Below are positions 36,279 to 44,931 of a stretch of 64,000 nucleotides of DNA, in pieces; the first letter of the stretch is position 1; each line of letters opens with the position of its first letter. A program made the position numbers and the translations under genes. The notes beneath the pieces were generated by a model. It made no database searches. It saw only the letters and a program-made list of their open reading frames with translations, and had not been told where the DNA came from. This stretch comes from Marinifilum sp. D714. GTDB taxonomy: Bacteria; Bacteroidota; Bacteroidia; Bacteroidales; Marinifilaceae. The stretch is from contig NZ_JALPNU010000009.1 of NCBI RefSeq assembly GCF_030851345.1, positions 1 to 64,000 on the forward strand, read 5' to 3'.

Positions 36279-36464
36279 TGAGTTTTAGGTTAAAATTTGG
36301 TAGTTATCTAATTTACTAAAATATTTATTCATTTATATCTTAAAAATCAACGGCGGACAATATAAGAGGTGATTAATGAATATTGGAAGTACATTTCTTA
36401 GAATTAAATTAAAAAAATGAAGCAGCTTTTGCACGAAATGTAGGATATGAATGCTTGTTTTGTT

Positions 36465-36472
36465 TATATTTG
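36465..36472 (+). promoter_or_regulatory. -7 promoter box of the GH92 gene
   Basis: TATATTTG, an exact -7 match, lies 72 nt before the preferred start at 36545. The -33 TTG is not evident. Its position argues against translation starting at 36455. Confidence 0.45.
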
Positions 36473-36544
36473 GAGCATATTTCCAAAAGCCAATTTACTA
36501 TTTACATTTTCCATTTTATTTGGAAAATAAACTATTTACTTATT

Positions 36545-38728
36545 ATGAGATTATTAGCCTTTTGTTTGGCAATGATTGGTCTCTTTGCATGCAATAAAAA
36601 GCAGGCAGAGCCTCGGAAATTAACTAGCTATGTAAATACTTTCGTTGGTACCGATGGACCAGGTAATACTTACCCTGGAGCAGTAATGCCTTTTGGTATG
36701 GTACAGCTTAGTCCTGATAACGGTTTGCCAGGTTGGGATAGAATCGCAGGGTATTTTTGGCCTGATTCAACCATAGCTGGATTTAGTCATACACATTTAT
36801 CGGGAACTGGAGCAGGGGATATGTATGATATTCTTTTGATGCCTTTAAATAGTCGTTTTACTGATAATTTAACACCAGAAGGAGATTATCGTCCATATTC
36901 AAAATTTTCTCATGATAAGGAAGAAGCTTCACCTGGCTATTACAAGGTGGAATTGTTGAGTTCAGGAATTACTGCTGAGCTTACCACTACAAAGCGTGTA
37001 GGTTTCCACAGATACAGTTTTCCTAAAGATTCTGACTCCAAAATCATTCTGGATTTGGGATATAAATTGAATTGGGATAACCCATATGATACTAAAATAA
37101 TTGTTGAAAATGATTCGACCATATCGGGACACAGAAAATCCAATGGTTGGGCAAGAGATCAACATCTGTATTTTACGGCACAATTTTCAAAATCTTTTAA
37201 ATCTGTAGAATTGTTCGAAGGAGATAATAAGTCAGCAAATATGATGGTTAACTCTCCTAAAACAAAATTGATTGCAAATTTTGATACTGAAAATCCTGAA
37301 GAAATTTTGGTGAAAGTTGCCTTATCTTCCGCTTCCATTGAAGGAGCAAAAAAGAATTTAAAGGCAGAGCTAAACCATTGGGATTTTGATGGTGTAGTAG
37401 AGAAAGCTGATCAAGAATGGGAGAACTTATTGTCTCAAATTGAGATTGAAGCTGACGAAGAGCAAAAAGAATTGTTTTATACCAATTTGTATCATTTGTA
37501 TCTTACTCCTAGTTTGCACTCAGATATTGATGGAATGCACAAAGGTGCAGATGGAAAATACAGCAAAGCAGAGGGATTTGATCGCTATGATACCTTTTCA
37601 TTATGGGATACCTACAGAGCTGCACATCCATTATACACAATTTTATGTCCTGATAAAGTAGAAGATTTTATCAAATCTTTTCTAATTCATTATGATGAAA
37701 CAGGCTTGTTGCCTGTATGGTCTATGGCAGGAAACGAAACCAATATGATGATTGGATATCATGCGGTTCCGGTAATTGTAGATGCTTATTTTAAGGGGAT
37801 TGAAATGGATGTTGAAAAAGCATACAAAGCTTGTAAAGAATCAGCAATGGAGAAAGGCCGCCAGATTGATGAGTATATGCATTTGGGCTATGTTCCTACT
37901 GATGAAGAAGGAGAAAACTGGTCTGTTTCAAAGACATTGGAGTATGCTTACGATGATTGGTGTATTGCACAGTTTGCAAAAGCTTTAAATAAAGAAGCGG
38001 ACTATAAATATTTCTTAAAACGAGGAGAAAATTGGAAAAATCTATACGATCCGAAATCAACTTTCTTCAGACCTAAAGATCCTAAAGGAAATTTTGTTTC
38101 ACCATTCGTACCTAAGGAATATACCAATTACTTTTGTGAGAGTAATGCTTGGCAGTATTTCTGGTATGTACCACAAGATGTGCCAGAGTTTATAAAAACA
38201 GTAGGCGAGGAAAAGTTTTCAGCGAAATTGGATTCCATGTTTACTTATTATCCTACAGCTGATGATAAGTTGCCAATATTTAGTACGGGCATGATTGGTC
38301 AATATGCTCACGGAAATGAACCAAGTCATCATGTTGCCTATTTGTACAATTATATCAATCAAGCAGAGAAAACACAGGAAATGGTTCGCAGAATTATCAA
38401 TACCCAATACACTACTCAACCAGATGGATATTGTGGTAATGAGGATTGCGGTCAAATGTCTGCTTGGATGGTATTTTCATCTCTAGGAATCTATCCGGTA
38501 AATCCGGCGAACGGAGTTTATGATATTACTTCACCTTGGGTTGAAAAGGCTGTGCTTCATTTACCAAATGGTAAGACTTTTACCATTTCAACCGAAAATC
38601 AGGGAAAGGAAAATCACTACATCGAAAAGGTATTGCTAAATGGTAAAGAGTACAAGGAATTTACTATTACTCATCAGCAAATAATGCAAGGAGGAGAATT
38701 GCATTTTGTATTAAAATCAACCAAATAG
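36545..38728 (+). CDS. GH92 family alpha-mannosidase lipoprotein
   Basis: About 727 residues. Lipobox LFAC (Cys16). The N-terminal beta-sandwich (about 25-250) has VNTFVGTDGPGNTYPGAVMPFGM, and an alpha/alpha toroid has FSLWDTYRAAHPL, PVWSMAGNETNMMIGYH, GNEPSHHVAYLYNY and GNEDCGQMSAWMVFSSLG, all GH92 signatures. GH92 enzymes are Ca2+-dependent inverting exo-alpha-mannosidases acting on N-glycans or other mannans. The frame continues upstream to 36455, but the lipoprotein signal begins at 36545. No SusCD pair is adjacent. Confidence 0.94.
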   Translation: MRLLAFCLAMIGLFACNKKQAEPRKLTSYVNTFVGTDGPGNTYPGAVMPFGMVQLSPDNGLPGWDRIAGYFWPDSTIAGFSHTHLSGTGAGDMYDILLMPLNSRFTDNLTPEGDYRPYSKFSHDKEEASPGYYKVELLSSGITAELTTTKRVGFHRYSFPKDSDSKIILDLGYKLNWDNPYDTKIIVENDSTISGHRKSNGWARDQHLYFTAQFSKSFKSVELFEGDNKSANMMVNSPKTKLIANFDTENPEEILVKVALSSASIEGAKKNLKAELNHWDFDGVVEKADQEWENLLSQIEIEADEEQKELFYTNLYHLYLTPSLHSDIDGMHKGADGKYSKAEGFDRYDTFSLWDTYRAAHPLYTILCPDKVEDFIKSFLIHYDETGLLPVWSMAGNETNMMIGYHAVPVIVDAYFKGIEMDVEKAYKACKESAMEKGRQIDEYMHLGYVPTDEEGENWSVSKTLEYAYDDWCIAQFAKALNKEADYKYFLKRGENWKNLYDPKSTFFRPKDPKGNFVSPFVPKEYTNYFCESNAWQYFWYVPQDVPEFIKTVGEEKFSAKLDSMFTYYPTADDKLPIFSTGMIGQYAHGNEPSHHVAYLYNYINQAEKTQEMVRRIINTQYTTQPDGYCGNEDCGQMSAWMVFSSLGIYPVNPANGVYDITSPWVEKAVLHLPNGKTFTISTENQGKENHYIEKVLLNGKEYKEFTITHQQIMQGGELHFVLKSTK

Positions 38729-38735
38729 TTTAGTT

Positions 38736-38763
38736 AGGCTGTGCTTTAAGTACAGCCTTTTTT
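38736..38763 (+). terminator. Terminator between GH92 and the endonuclease-like gene
   Basis: AGGCTGT and ACAGCCT pair around GCTTTAAGT and run into TTTTTT. It may be partial, since the next gene begins 17 nt later on the same strand. Confidence 0.75.
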
Positions 38764-38780
38764 CAAATTTGAAAAGAAAA

Positions 38781-39605
38781 ATGAAGAAAGTAATATGTAA
38801 TATCATAATAATATTGGGATTACTAACGAATTCTTTGTATGCCCAAAAATTTATGACCTATAATCTGCGATACGACAATCCCAATGATGGCATAAACAAG
38901 TGGGAACTTCGAAAAGAAAATATCATTGACCTAATTTGTGAGTATCATCCGGATGTATTCGGTACGCAGGAAGGTTTGTGTCATCAACTTGAATTTCTAG
39001 ATAGCAACTTGACAGGTTATTCATATGTTGGAGTTGGAAGAGACGATGGGAAAAAGAAAGGTGAATACTGTGCTATTTTTTATAAACATTCAGTCTATAA
39101 AATTGTAAAAGAATCAACATTCTGGTTGTCAACCACTCCGAATGAAATATCGGTTGGTTGGGATGCTGTTCTTGAGAGAATATGCACATATGCTTTATTT
39201 GAGGATAAGAAATCCGGAAAGCAATTTTGGGTGTTTAATGCTCATTTCGATCATGTTGGGGAAAAAGCTCAATACGAAAGCGCTAAGTTAATCTTGAGGA
39301 AAATTCAAAAATTGAATCAAGGAAATTTACCTGTTGTTTTAATGGGTGATTTGAATCTAAAGCCAAAAAGTGAAGCCATAAAGTATTTGGCCGATAATAT
39401 GATTGATTCTCATCTTAAAGCAGAAGCAAAAGCTAAGATTGGAACCTTTAATGCTTTTAAACATGATGAACCAGTAACGGATAGAATCGATTATATCTTT
39501 GTGGATAACTCAACAAAAATAGTCAATTATAAAATTATTGATCTTAAAGTAGATGGTAGATATCCATCTGATCATTTGCCTGTAATGATTGAAATAAAAA
39601 AATAA
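38781..39605 (+). CDS. Secreted endonuclease/exonuclease/phosphatase family protein
   Basis: 274 residues with a signal peptide (1 to about 21, LLTNSLYAQ). The EEP fold is clear: MTYNLRYDNPNDGINKWE (N and D metal site), PDVFGTQEG (catalytic Glu), VFNAHFDHVG (His), VVLMGDLNLKPKS (Asp/Asn) and YPSDHLPVMIEI (Asp-His). The NLRYDN-type start is that of secreted Bacteroidota enzymes of unknown phosphoester substrate. ATG 38781 is preferred over an in-frame TTG four codons earlier. Confidence 0.9.
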   Translation: MKKVICNIIIILGLLTNSLYAQKFMTYNLRYDNPNDGINKWELRKENIIDLICEYHPDVFGTQEGLCHQLEFLDSNLTGYSYVGVGRDDGKKKGEYCAIFYKHSVYKIVKESTFWLSTTPNEISVGWDAVLERICTYALFEDKKSGKQFWVFNAHFDHVGEKAQYESAKLILRKIQKLNQGNLPVVLMGDLNLKPKSEAIKYLADNMIDSHLKAEAKAKIGTFNAFKHDEPVTDRIDYIFVDNSTKIVNYKIIDLKVDGRYPSDHLPVMIEIKK

Positions 39606-39700
39606 ATCTTCAAGTTTCTGATTGTATCTTTTATACCAATTCACTCTTTTTATTATCTTGAAAGAAGAATTAAAGGGGGAGAATAAAAATTTAAAGGCTT

Positions 39701-42250
39701 ATGCAATCAGAAACATTTCAAAACGAAGTTGAACTTCGGTACAAATTGTACAATAGTATCTTTCTAACGCTTCCGTTGGATGGTATACATGGAACAGGTA
39801 TTCTTATTCCCCTTATGAAGGATACTTGTCGTAAGGGATTAGAGGATGGAAAATCTCCTGTTGAGATTTTAGATCATTTTTTCGAAAAGCAAACCAATTT
39901 TAAAACAGAATCGGAACAGTTGGATTTCATGTTTCGTGTGATTAGCTATATTGAACGTCAAGTAGTATTGCTGGATGCCTTGGAAGATGCTGCTTTTTTA
40001 GATTTGCATGATCCGGAAAGAAGAGGAAAGATTGAATCGATAAAAAACCGATTGTCAAGTAGTGAAAGCAAGGAAAAAATTGGTGAGGCATTAAAAAGTC
40101 TGGCAGTTCGAATTGTATTAACAGCGCATCCAACACAGTTTTACCCAAGTACGGTATTGGCAATTATTAACGATTTAATTGATGCCATTCAAAAGAATGA
40201 CCTACTCCAGATAAAAATGTTATTAACACAGCTTGGTAAAACTCCTTTCTTTAAAAAGGAACGACCAACGCCTTATGATGAGGCCAAGAGTTTAAGCTGG
40301 TATCTCGAAAATATATTTTATCAATCGGCATCCGAATTGTATGGAGATCTGATGAAAGAAGTGAGCAACCCGCAAGAACAGCATGGAAATGTACTTACTT
40401 TTGGATTTTGGCCTGGAGGCGATCGTGATGGTAATCCTTTTGTAAAGGTAGATACTACTTTAGCTGTGGCAGATAGATTGCGAAGTATTCTTCTGTCAAA
40501 TTATCACGATGATATCAGGAAACTGCGAAGACGATTAAGTTTTAAAGGCGTTTACGAAAAAGTACTAGCTCTGGAAGAGAGAATACTACAGGCGGTTAAT
40601 GGTGAAGATACCTCATCCAGGATTCAGCAGGAAGAAATCCTTCAATCCTTGGCTGTGATTGAAAAACAATTGAAAGAAGAGCATGATGGTTTCTTTGTAG
40701 AATTATTGCATGAATTTAGGAACAAGGTCTTGTTGTTTGGAACCCATTTCGCTGGAATAGATATCAGGCAGGATAGTAGAATTATAAAGCAAGCCTTTGA
40801 TGTGCTTTGTTCCACAGCTCCAGAATTGAAGGATCGAAATTCTAGTTTGGAGTTTGAGGATTTAACCAAATTGAATACCCCAGTTTCTTTATTTCAATCG
40901 GATGATGAAGTTGTAAAAGATACTTTGAGTCTTTTTGGAACCATTAAGGAAATTCAGAAAAGAAATGGAGAAAAGGCTTGTAATCGTATAGTTATAAGCA
41001 ATTGTAGGGGTGAAGATGACGTAGCAAGAGTTTTTGCTATGGCTAAAATGTGTGCTTGGCAGGATGAAATTCCATTGGATATTATTCCACTGTTTGAAAC
41101 CATAAATGATTTGGAAAAAGCGGCGATTACCATGCGTAAGCTTTATGAGAATGAAGAATATTCGGAGCATCTTGTAAGCAGAGGAAAGAAACAAACCATT
41201 ATGCTCGGATTCTCTGATGGAACAAAGGATGGAGGATATTTCTCGGCAAACTGGAATATCTACAAAGCGAAGGAGAATATTACCAAACTATCTCGTGAAA
41301 TGGGAATTACAGTTGCATTCTTTGATGGTCGTGGGGGGCCACCTGCAAGAGGAGGTGGAAATACGCATAAATTCTATTCATCATTGGGAAATACGATAGA
41401 GAATCGTGAAATACAAGTTACCATTCAAGGACAAACCATTAGTTCTAAATTTGGAACCCGAGATTCGGCAAGATTTTACCAGGAGAGATTAATTTCTGCA
41501 GTTTTGGAAAACAGCTTATTTGATGACTCGGACAAGTTGTTGAGTGAAACAGATAGATTAGTGATGGAAAAGCTTTCGGAATATAGTTTGACCGAATATC
41601 AAAGGTTTAAGTCATCAGATAAATTTGTTGCTTACCTGGAGAAGATGAGTGCTTTAAAATACTATGGTAAGGCAAATATTGGAAGTCGTCCGGGAAAAAG
41701 AAAACAATCAGAGAAGCTGAATTTCGAAGATCTTAGAGCAATTCCTTTTGTTGGAGCATGGAGCCAAATGAAACAGAACGTTCCTGGCTTTTTTGGAGTA
41801 GGATCATCATTAAAAAAGCTCGAAGAGGAAGGTTTACTTTCTGATTGTAAAAACTTGTACAATTCATCTTTGTTTTTCCGAACACTGGTAGCAAATAGCA
41901 TGCAATCCATATGTAAGTCATACTTTAAACTAACCGAGTATATGAAGAATGATGAAGAATTTGGTGAATTTTGGACGTGGATCTTTAATGAATATCAATT
42001 AAGCATAGAAATGTTGCTGAAGGTGTCTGGTCAGGATGAGTTGATGCAAACCGCTTTATTCTTAAAAGATTCGATTAATCTTAGAGAAGAAATCGTATTA
42101 CCATTAATAACAATTCAACAGTATGCCTTAATAAAAATTAGAGAATTAGAGCAAAAAAATGTAACAAACGCTACAAAATACAGTATATTGCAAAAGTTGG
42201 TCATCAGATCTCTTTATGGTAACATAAATGCAAGTCGAAATTCTGCCTAA
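39701..42250 (+). CDS. ppc: Phosphoenolpyruvate carboxylase
   Basis: 849 residues, near the usual 880. It fixes bicarbonate onto PEP to give oxaloacetate, refilling the TCA cycle. Catalytic blocks: LTAHPTQFYPS with His143, GFWPGGDRDGNPFVKVDTT, FGTHFAGIDIRQDS, LGFSDGTKDGG and FDGRGGPPARGGG. The last two differ from the textbook forms (GYSDSxKDAG, HGRGGxxGRGG), and the C-terminus ends NINASRNSA where the textbook form ends RNTG. The key Arg and Gly residues remain. It probably represents a Bacteroidota branch of the family. Confidence 0.93.
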   Translation: MQSETFQNEVELRYKLYNSIFLTLPLDGIHGTGILIPLMKDTCRKGLEDGKSPVEILDHFFEKQTNFKTESEQLDFMFRVISYIERQVVLLDALEDAAFLDLHDPERRGKIESIKNRLSSSESKEKIGEALKSLAVRIVLTAHPTQFYPSTVLAIINDLIDAIQKNDLLQIKMLLTQLGKTPFFKKERPTPYDEAKSLSWYLENIFYQSASELYGDLMKEVSNPQEQHGNVLTFGFWPGGDRDGNPFVKVDTTLAVADRLRSILLSNYHDDIRKLRRRLSFKGVYEKVLALEERILQAVNGEDTSSRIQQEEILQSLAVIEKQLKEEHDGFFVELLHEFRNKVLLFGTHFAGIDIRQDSRIIKQAFDVLCSTAPELKDRNSSLEFEDLTKLNTPVSLFQSDDEVVKDTLSLFGTIKEIQKRNGEKACNRIVISNCRGEDDVARVFAMAKMCAWQDEIPLDIIPLFETINDLEKAAITMRKLYENEEYSEHLVSRGKKQTIMLGFSDGTKDGGYFSANWNIYKAKENITKLSREMGITVAFFDGRGGPPARGGGNTHKFYSSLGNTIENREIQVTIQGQTISSKFGTRDSARFYQERLISAVLENSLFDDSDKLLSETDRLVMEKLSEYSLTEYQRFKSSDKFVAYLEKMSALKYYGKANIGSRPGKRKQSEKLNFEDLRAIPFVGAWSQMKQNVPGFFGVGSSLKKLEEEGLLSDCKNLYNSSLFFRTLVANSMQSICKSYFKLTEYMKNDEEFGEFWTWIFNEYQLSIEMLLKVSGQDELMQTALFLKDSINLREEIVLPLITIQQYALIKIRELEQKNVTNATKYSILQKLVIRSLYGNINASRNSA

Positions 42251-42348
42251 AAAATAGTTTAAGAAAAAATGAACATTTGGCAATTTTAAGGCATGTTGAT
42301 CGTTTAATTGTAATCAGAGCTTAAATTAATAATAGAAACCAAATTAAA

Positions 42349-42966
42349 ATGCACAAATCAATTCTTACGTACTGTTTACTGTTTTTATTTTCGTTAACAT
42401 TATCGGCACAGGAAACTGAATCGACTCAACAGGAAGCGAAACCATCTTTGGATAATGGAACAATAAGTAGTCAATTTCAATATCTGACAAAAAAATCGAG
42501 TAATTGGCAAGGTCATGAAGTGATTAAGGTTGAGATGTTGAGTAAGTACCAGTCAAATGTTCAAGATTCTCTAAAACAATTAAAATCATTTCTTAAAAAA
42601 TCTGAAACTAAAGTAGATAATCAGGGAAGCGAGATTGATAATCTTAATACTGAAATTCAGAATTTAAAAAAGCAGTTGGATGAAACTATCCGTATGAAGG
42701 ACAGTATGAAATTTTTAGGCATGGAATTGTCTAAATCTACATATAATACTTTAATGTGGATACTTATTCTAGGTTCGTTGGTCGTAGCTGGTGTGTGCTT
42801 TATGATGTTTAAACGAAGCAATGTTGTAACCGTTGAAACCAAGCAGACTTTGGAAGAGGTTAGAGAAGAGTTCGATACTCATAGAAAAAATGCATTGGTA
42901 AGAGAACAAAAACTAGCTCGTCGTCTTCAGGATGAGGTAATAAAAAATAAAAATTTGGGATTGTAA
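42349..42966 (+). CDS. Membrane-anchored coiled-coil protein conserved in Bacteroidota
   Basis: 205 residues. Signal peptide 1 to about 20 (TLSAQE); coiled coil about 60-122; one membrane helix about 134-153 (NTLMWILILGSLVVAGVCFM); then a basic helical tail (about 165-205, EEFDTHRKNALVREQKLARRL). Similar proteins in Flavobacteria are sometimes labelled tRNA (guanine-N1)-methyltransferase, which the sequence does not support: no SAM-binding or knotted domain is present. Function unknown; a periplasmic coiled coil joined to a cytoplasmic helix suggests a structural role. Confidence 0.8.
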   Translation: MHKSILTYCLLFLFSLTLSAQETESTQQEAKPSLDNGTISSQFQYLTKKSSNWQGHEVIKVEMLSKYQSNVQDSLKQLKSFLKKSETKVDNQGSEIDNLNTEIQNLKKQLDETIRMKDSMKFLGMELSKSTYNTLMWILILGSLVVAGVCFMMFKRSNVVTVETKQTLEEVREEFDTHRKNALVREQKLARRLQDEVIKNKNLGL

Positions 42967-42986
42967 ATATTCCTTGAAAAAATAAG

Positions 42987-43026
42987 AAAAAACAAGGCTG
43001 TACACCATTGGGTGCAGCCTTGTTTT
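42987..43026. terminator. Bidirectional terminator
   Basis: AAAACAAGGCTG and CAGCCTTGTTTT form a long stem with A and T tracts on both sides. It serves both the rightward gene ending at 42966 and the leftward gene ending at 43048. Confidence 0.85.
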
Positions 43027-43047
43027 GTATATATGAGATGCCTGAAT

Positions 43048-43260
43048 TTATAAAACCTTATGCGTAATTTTCCAAGAGTAAAAAAATCCTCCAAGAACAG
43101 ATAAAGCAATTAGGCTTAAAGCAAACTTGCAATAAAAACCGCAGTAAAATCCTTCTTGGGCTCCACATTTAAATGCAGAACAACCTACTGCTATTAAAAT
43201 CAGGTAATCTATAAACAGAATACAAGCTAATAGTAATGTTGAAAACAACAATTTTTTCAT
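43048..43260 (-). CDS. Small two-helix membrane protein, cysteine-rich loop
   Basis: 70 residues, no family recognised. Two hydrophobic segments (about 3-27 and 46-63) flank a loop with five cysteines between 27 and 44 (VGCSAFKCGAQEGFYCGFYC). A real gene is supported by the bidirectional terminator just beyond its stop and by an exact -7 box (43307-43314) upstream. It is divergent from the FNR-like regulator, so it could be under that regulator's control. The cysteines might bind metal or form disulphides. Confidence 0.5.
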   Translation of the reverse strand: MKKLLFSTLLLACILFIDYLILIAVGCSAFKCGAQEGFYCGFYCKFALSLIALSVLGGFFYSWKITHKVL

Positions 43261-43306
43261 TTTTCTAATTATTACGTTTCTTAATCAAAATGAATGGTTC
43301 CCATTA

Positions 43307-43314
43307 CAAAGTTA
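43307..43314 (-). promoter_or_regulatory. -7 promoter box of the small membrane protein
   Basis: The minus strand reads TAACTTTG, an exact TAnnTTTG match, 46 nt before the ATG at 43260. The perfect palindrome TGCATATATGCA lies upstream at 43328-43339, between the two divergent promoters. Confidence 0.5.
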
Positions 43315-43363
43315 CGACAGCCTATTATGCATATATGCAGTGAATGATGTGAATGTTTTATCT

Positions 43364-43385
43364 TATCTTTGTGATATATATCACA
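43364..43385 (+). promoter_or_regulatory. FNR-like gene promoter with overlapping Crp/Fnr-type operator
   Basis: TATCTTTG (43364-43371) is an exact -7 box. It overlaps TGTGATATATATCACA (43370-43385), a perfect TGTGA-N6-TCACA palindrome of the Crp/Fnr type. The operator covers the expected transcription start, 14 nt before the ATG, a placement expected of repression. Autoregulation by the adjacent regulator is the simplest reading. Confidence 0.7.
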
Positions 43386-43398
43386 TTACTAATTAAGC

Positions 43399-44103
43399 AT
43401 GATAATTCAGCCTGATTATAAGATTTTTTCTAATTGTCTAACCTGTGACGATCGCTCATGTGCTTCTCAAGCTCTATCGGTATCTGAATTAGAATTACTG
43501 AGTAAAAACTGCAATGAAGCCAAGTTTGAACAAGGAGAAACGATATTGGCTGAAGGTTCCAGAACTTCGAATATTATTTATTTAAGAGAAGGTTTGGTAA
43601 AGGAGTATGGAAAGAAGCGATTACAGGAAGAGTATATTTTACAGGTTATTAAGCCTCATTCCTATTTGGGATTGCATTCCATATTTAGTGATAACAACAA
43701 TCATTATTCCTATGCTGCATTAACCCCAGTGCGTGTTTGTTACATTGATTTGAATGTATTCACTCAATTTATTAAAGAGAATGGACGTTTTGGATATAAA
43801 ATACTTTCTTCGGTATGTAACGATAGTTTGAACAATTACCATCGCTTTATTGATAAGCATCAGAAGAAAATTTACGGAAAGCTGGCAGATGCAATACTCT
43901 ATTTTGCGCTAGTTATTTTTGGGAAAAATGAATTTGATTTGCCACTGAGTCGTAAAGAACTTGCATACCTAATTGGTATGAGCCGAGAAAGTGTTTCTAA
44001 GCAAATAAGTGTGTTTGTACAAGATAAAATCATATCAGTTGATGGTAGAAATATAAAAATTCTGGATATGATACGTTTGAAGAATATTAGTAAGATGGGA
44101 TAG
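43399..44103 (+). CDS. FNR-like Crp/Fnr regulator with possible Fe-S cysteines
   Basis: 234 residues. A cyclic-nucleotide-binding-type beta roll (about 25-125), dimer helix (about 126-165) and winged helix (about 170-225, recognition helix GMSRESVSKQISVF). N-terminal Cys13, Cys16 and Cys21 (C-x2-C-x4-C) plus Cys114 in VRVCYIDLN sit where E. coli FNR has its four 4Fe-4S ligands (C-x2-C-x5-C and Cys122). Oxygen or NO sensing is therefore plausible. The recognition helix has the CRP-like Arg-Glu pair, in keeping with the TGTGA operator at its own promoter. Confidence 0.85.
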   Translation: MIIQPDYKIFSNCLTCDDRSCASQALSVSELELLSKNCNEAKFEQGETILAEGSRTSNIIYLREGLVKEYGKKRLQEEYILQVIKPHSYLGLHSIFSDNNNHYSYAALTPVRVCYIDLNVFTQFIKENGRFGYKILSSVCNDSLNNYHRFIDKHQKKIYGKLADAILYFALVIFGKNEFDLPLSRKELAYLIGMSRESVSKQISVFVQDKIISVDGRNIKILDMIRLKNISKMG

Positions 44104-44223
44104 AAAACCTCATTTTTGAATGCAATAAATACCAACATGTAGGTATTTACATCCTCAATAATAAATCCCAATTTTGAGCTATTCTAAATAAATTAGGAAA
44201 ATTTTACAAGTATAGTTCGTATT

Positions 44224-44931
44224 ATGAGTTTATTGCAGAAGAATTGGTCGTGGTTGATTGTATGTGTGTTGGCATTATTTCCTTTGATTAAGATTTTTTC
44301 ATTAATTAGTTTCAATTTTGAATATCCTGAATTCGACTTTATACTTTTTGATGATATGGAATTGTCGGAACAAGTTGCCCTAAAAACAGGAAGAGACATT
44401 ATTCCCGGAATTGAGGTAGCAATAGAAAAAACTGGTGAATGGGCTATACGGTGGCTAATAGCTGTTTTAATGATTACGCCATTTAAGATTGTATTTGGCA
44501 CAAAAAGTAATCTATTTGTTAGGCAAGCAATGGGAATATCATGCGGTGTTTATGTATTTTTGCATGCTTTCTTTTTTATGTATCATGAAGGATTATTTTC
44601 GATTTTTTCAGATTTACCTTTGATCCTTTCAGGAATTTCTGCGGTAATAATATTCGCATTAACAATTACTTCAAATCGTCGATCGATGAAGTTTTTGAAA
44701 CGACATTGGAAAACATTACATCGATTCATTTATTTTGCTGCAATTTTGACCATAGCTCATGTTGTTCTTCTAAATAAAGATTGGGAATTGTATTCAAGTT
44801 TATTCTGTATTGGATTAATTGTAAGGTTTGGTCCGGTTCGTCAGTTTTTCCAAACGCAAAACCTAAAAGAAGTATTGTTGAATCAATTTAAGGCAGCCGG
44901 ATTTCTTACCAAGATTCGTCGTCTGTCATAG
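44224..44931 (+). CDS. MsrQ-like ferric-reductase-type haem membrane protein
   Basis: 235 residues with about six membrane helices. The blocks GEWAIRWLIAVLMITPFKIVFG (about 72-93), RQAMGISCGVYVFLHAFFF, and KRHWKTLHRFIYFAAILTIAH with paired histidines match the YedZ/MsrQ group. There, b-type haems pass electrons from quinol to the periplasmic molybdoenzyme MsrP. No msrP gene is in the window, though modABC is 0.8 kb away. An insertion (about 28-66, EYPEFDFILFDDMELSE) after the first helix is longer than I expect. Its last 49 nt overlap the convergent regulator gene. Confidence 0.82.
   Translation: MSLLQKNWSWLIVCVLALFPLIKIFSLISFNFEYPEFDFILFDDMELSEQVALKTGRDIIPGIEVAIEKTGEWAIRWLIAVLMITPFKIVFGTKSNLFVRQAMGISCGVYVFLHAFFFMYHEGLFSIFSDLPLILSGISAVIIFALTITSNRRSMKFLKRHWKTLHRFIYFAAILTIAHVVLLNKDWELYSSLFCIGLIVRFGPVRQFFQTQNLKEVLLNQFKAAGFLTKIRRLS

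Noticed and set aside
36455-36544. 30-residue N-terminal extension of the GH92 gene
   Set aside because: It contains the -7 box and would bury the lipoprotein signal, which begins at 36545.
42349-42966. tRNA (guanine-N1)-methyltransferase
   Set aside because: A label sometimes given to look-alikes, but the protein is a signal peptide, coiled coil and one membrane helix with no methyltransferase motif.
44118-44152. Hairpin AAATACC/GGTATTT as a terminator after the FNR-like gene
   Set aside because: The stem is short and has no T run. It may be chance.
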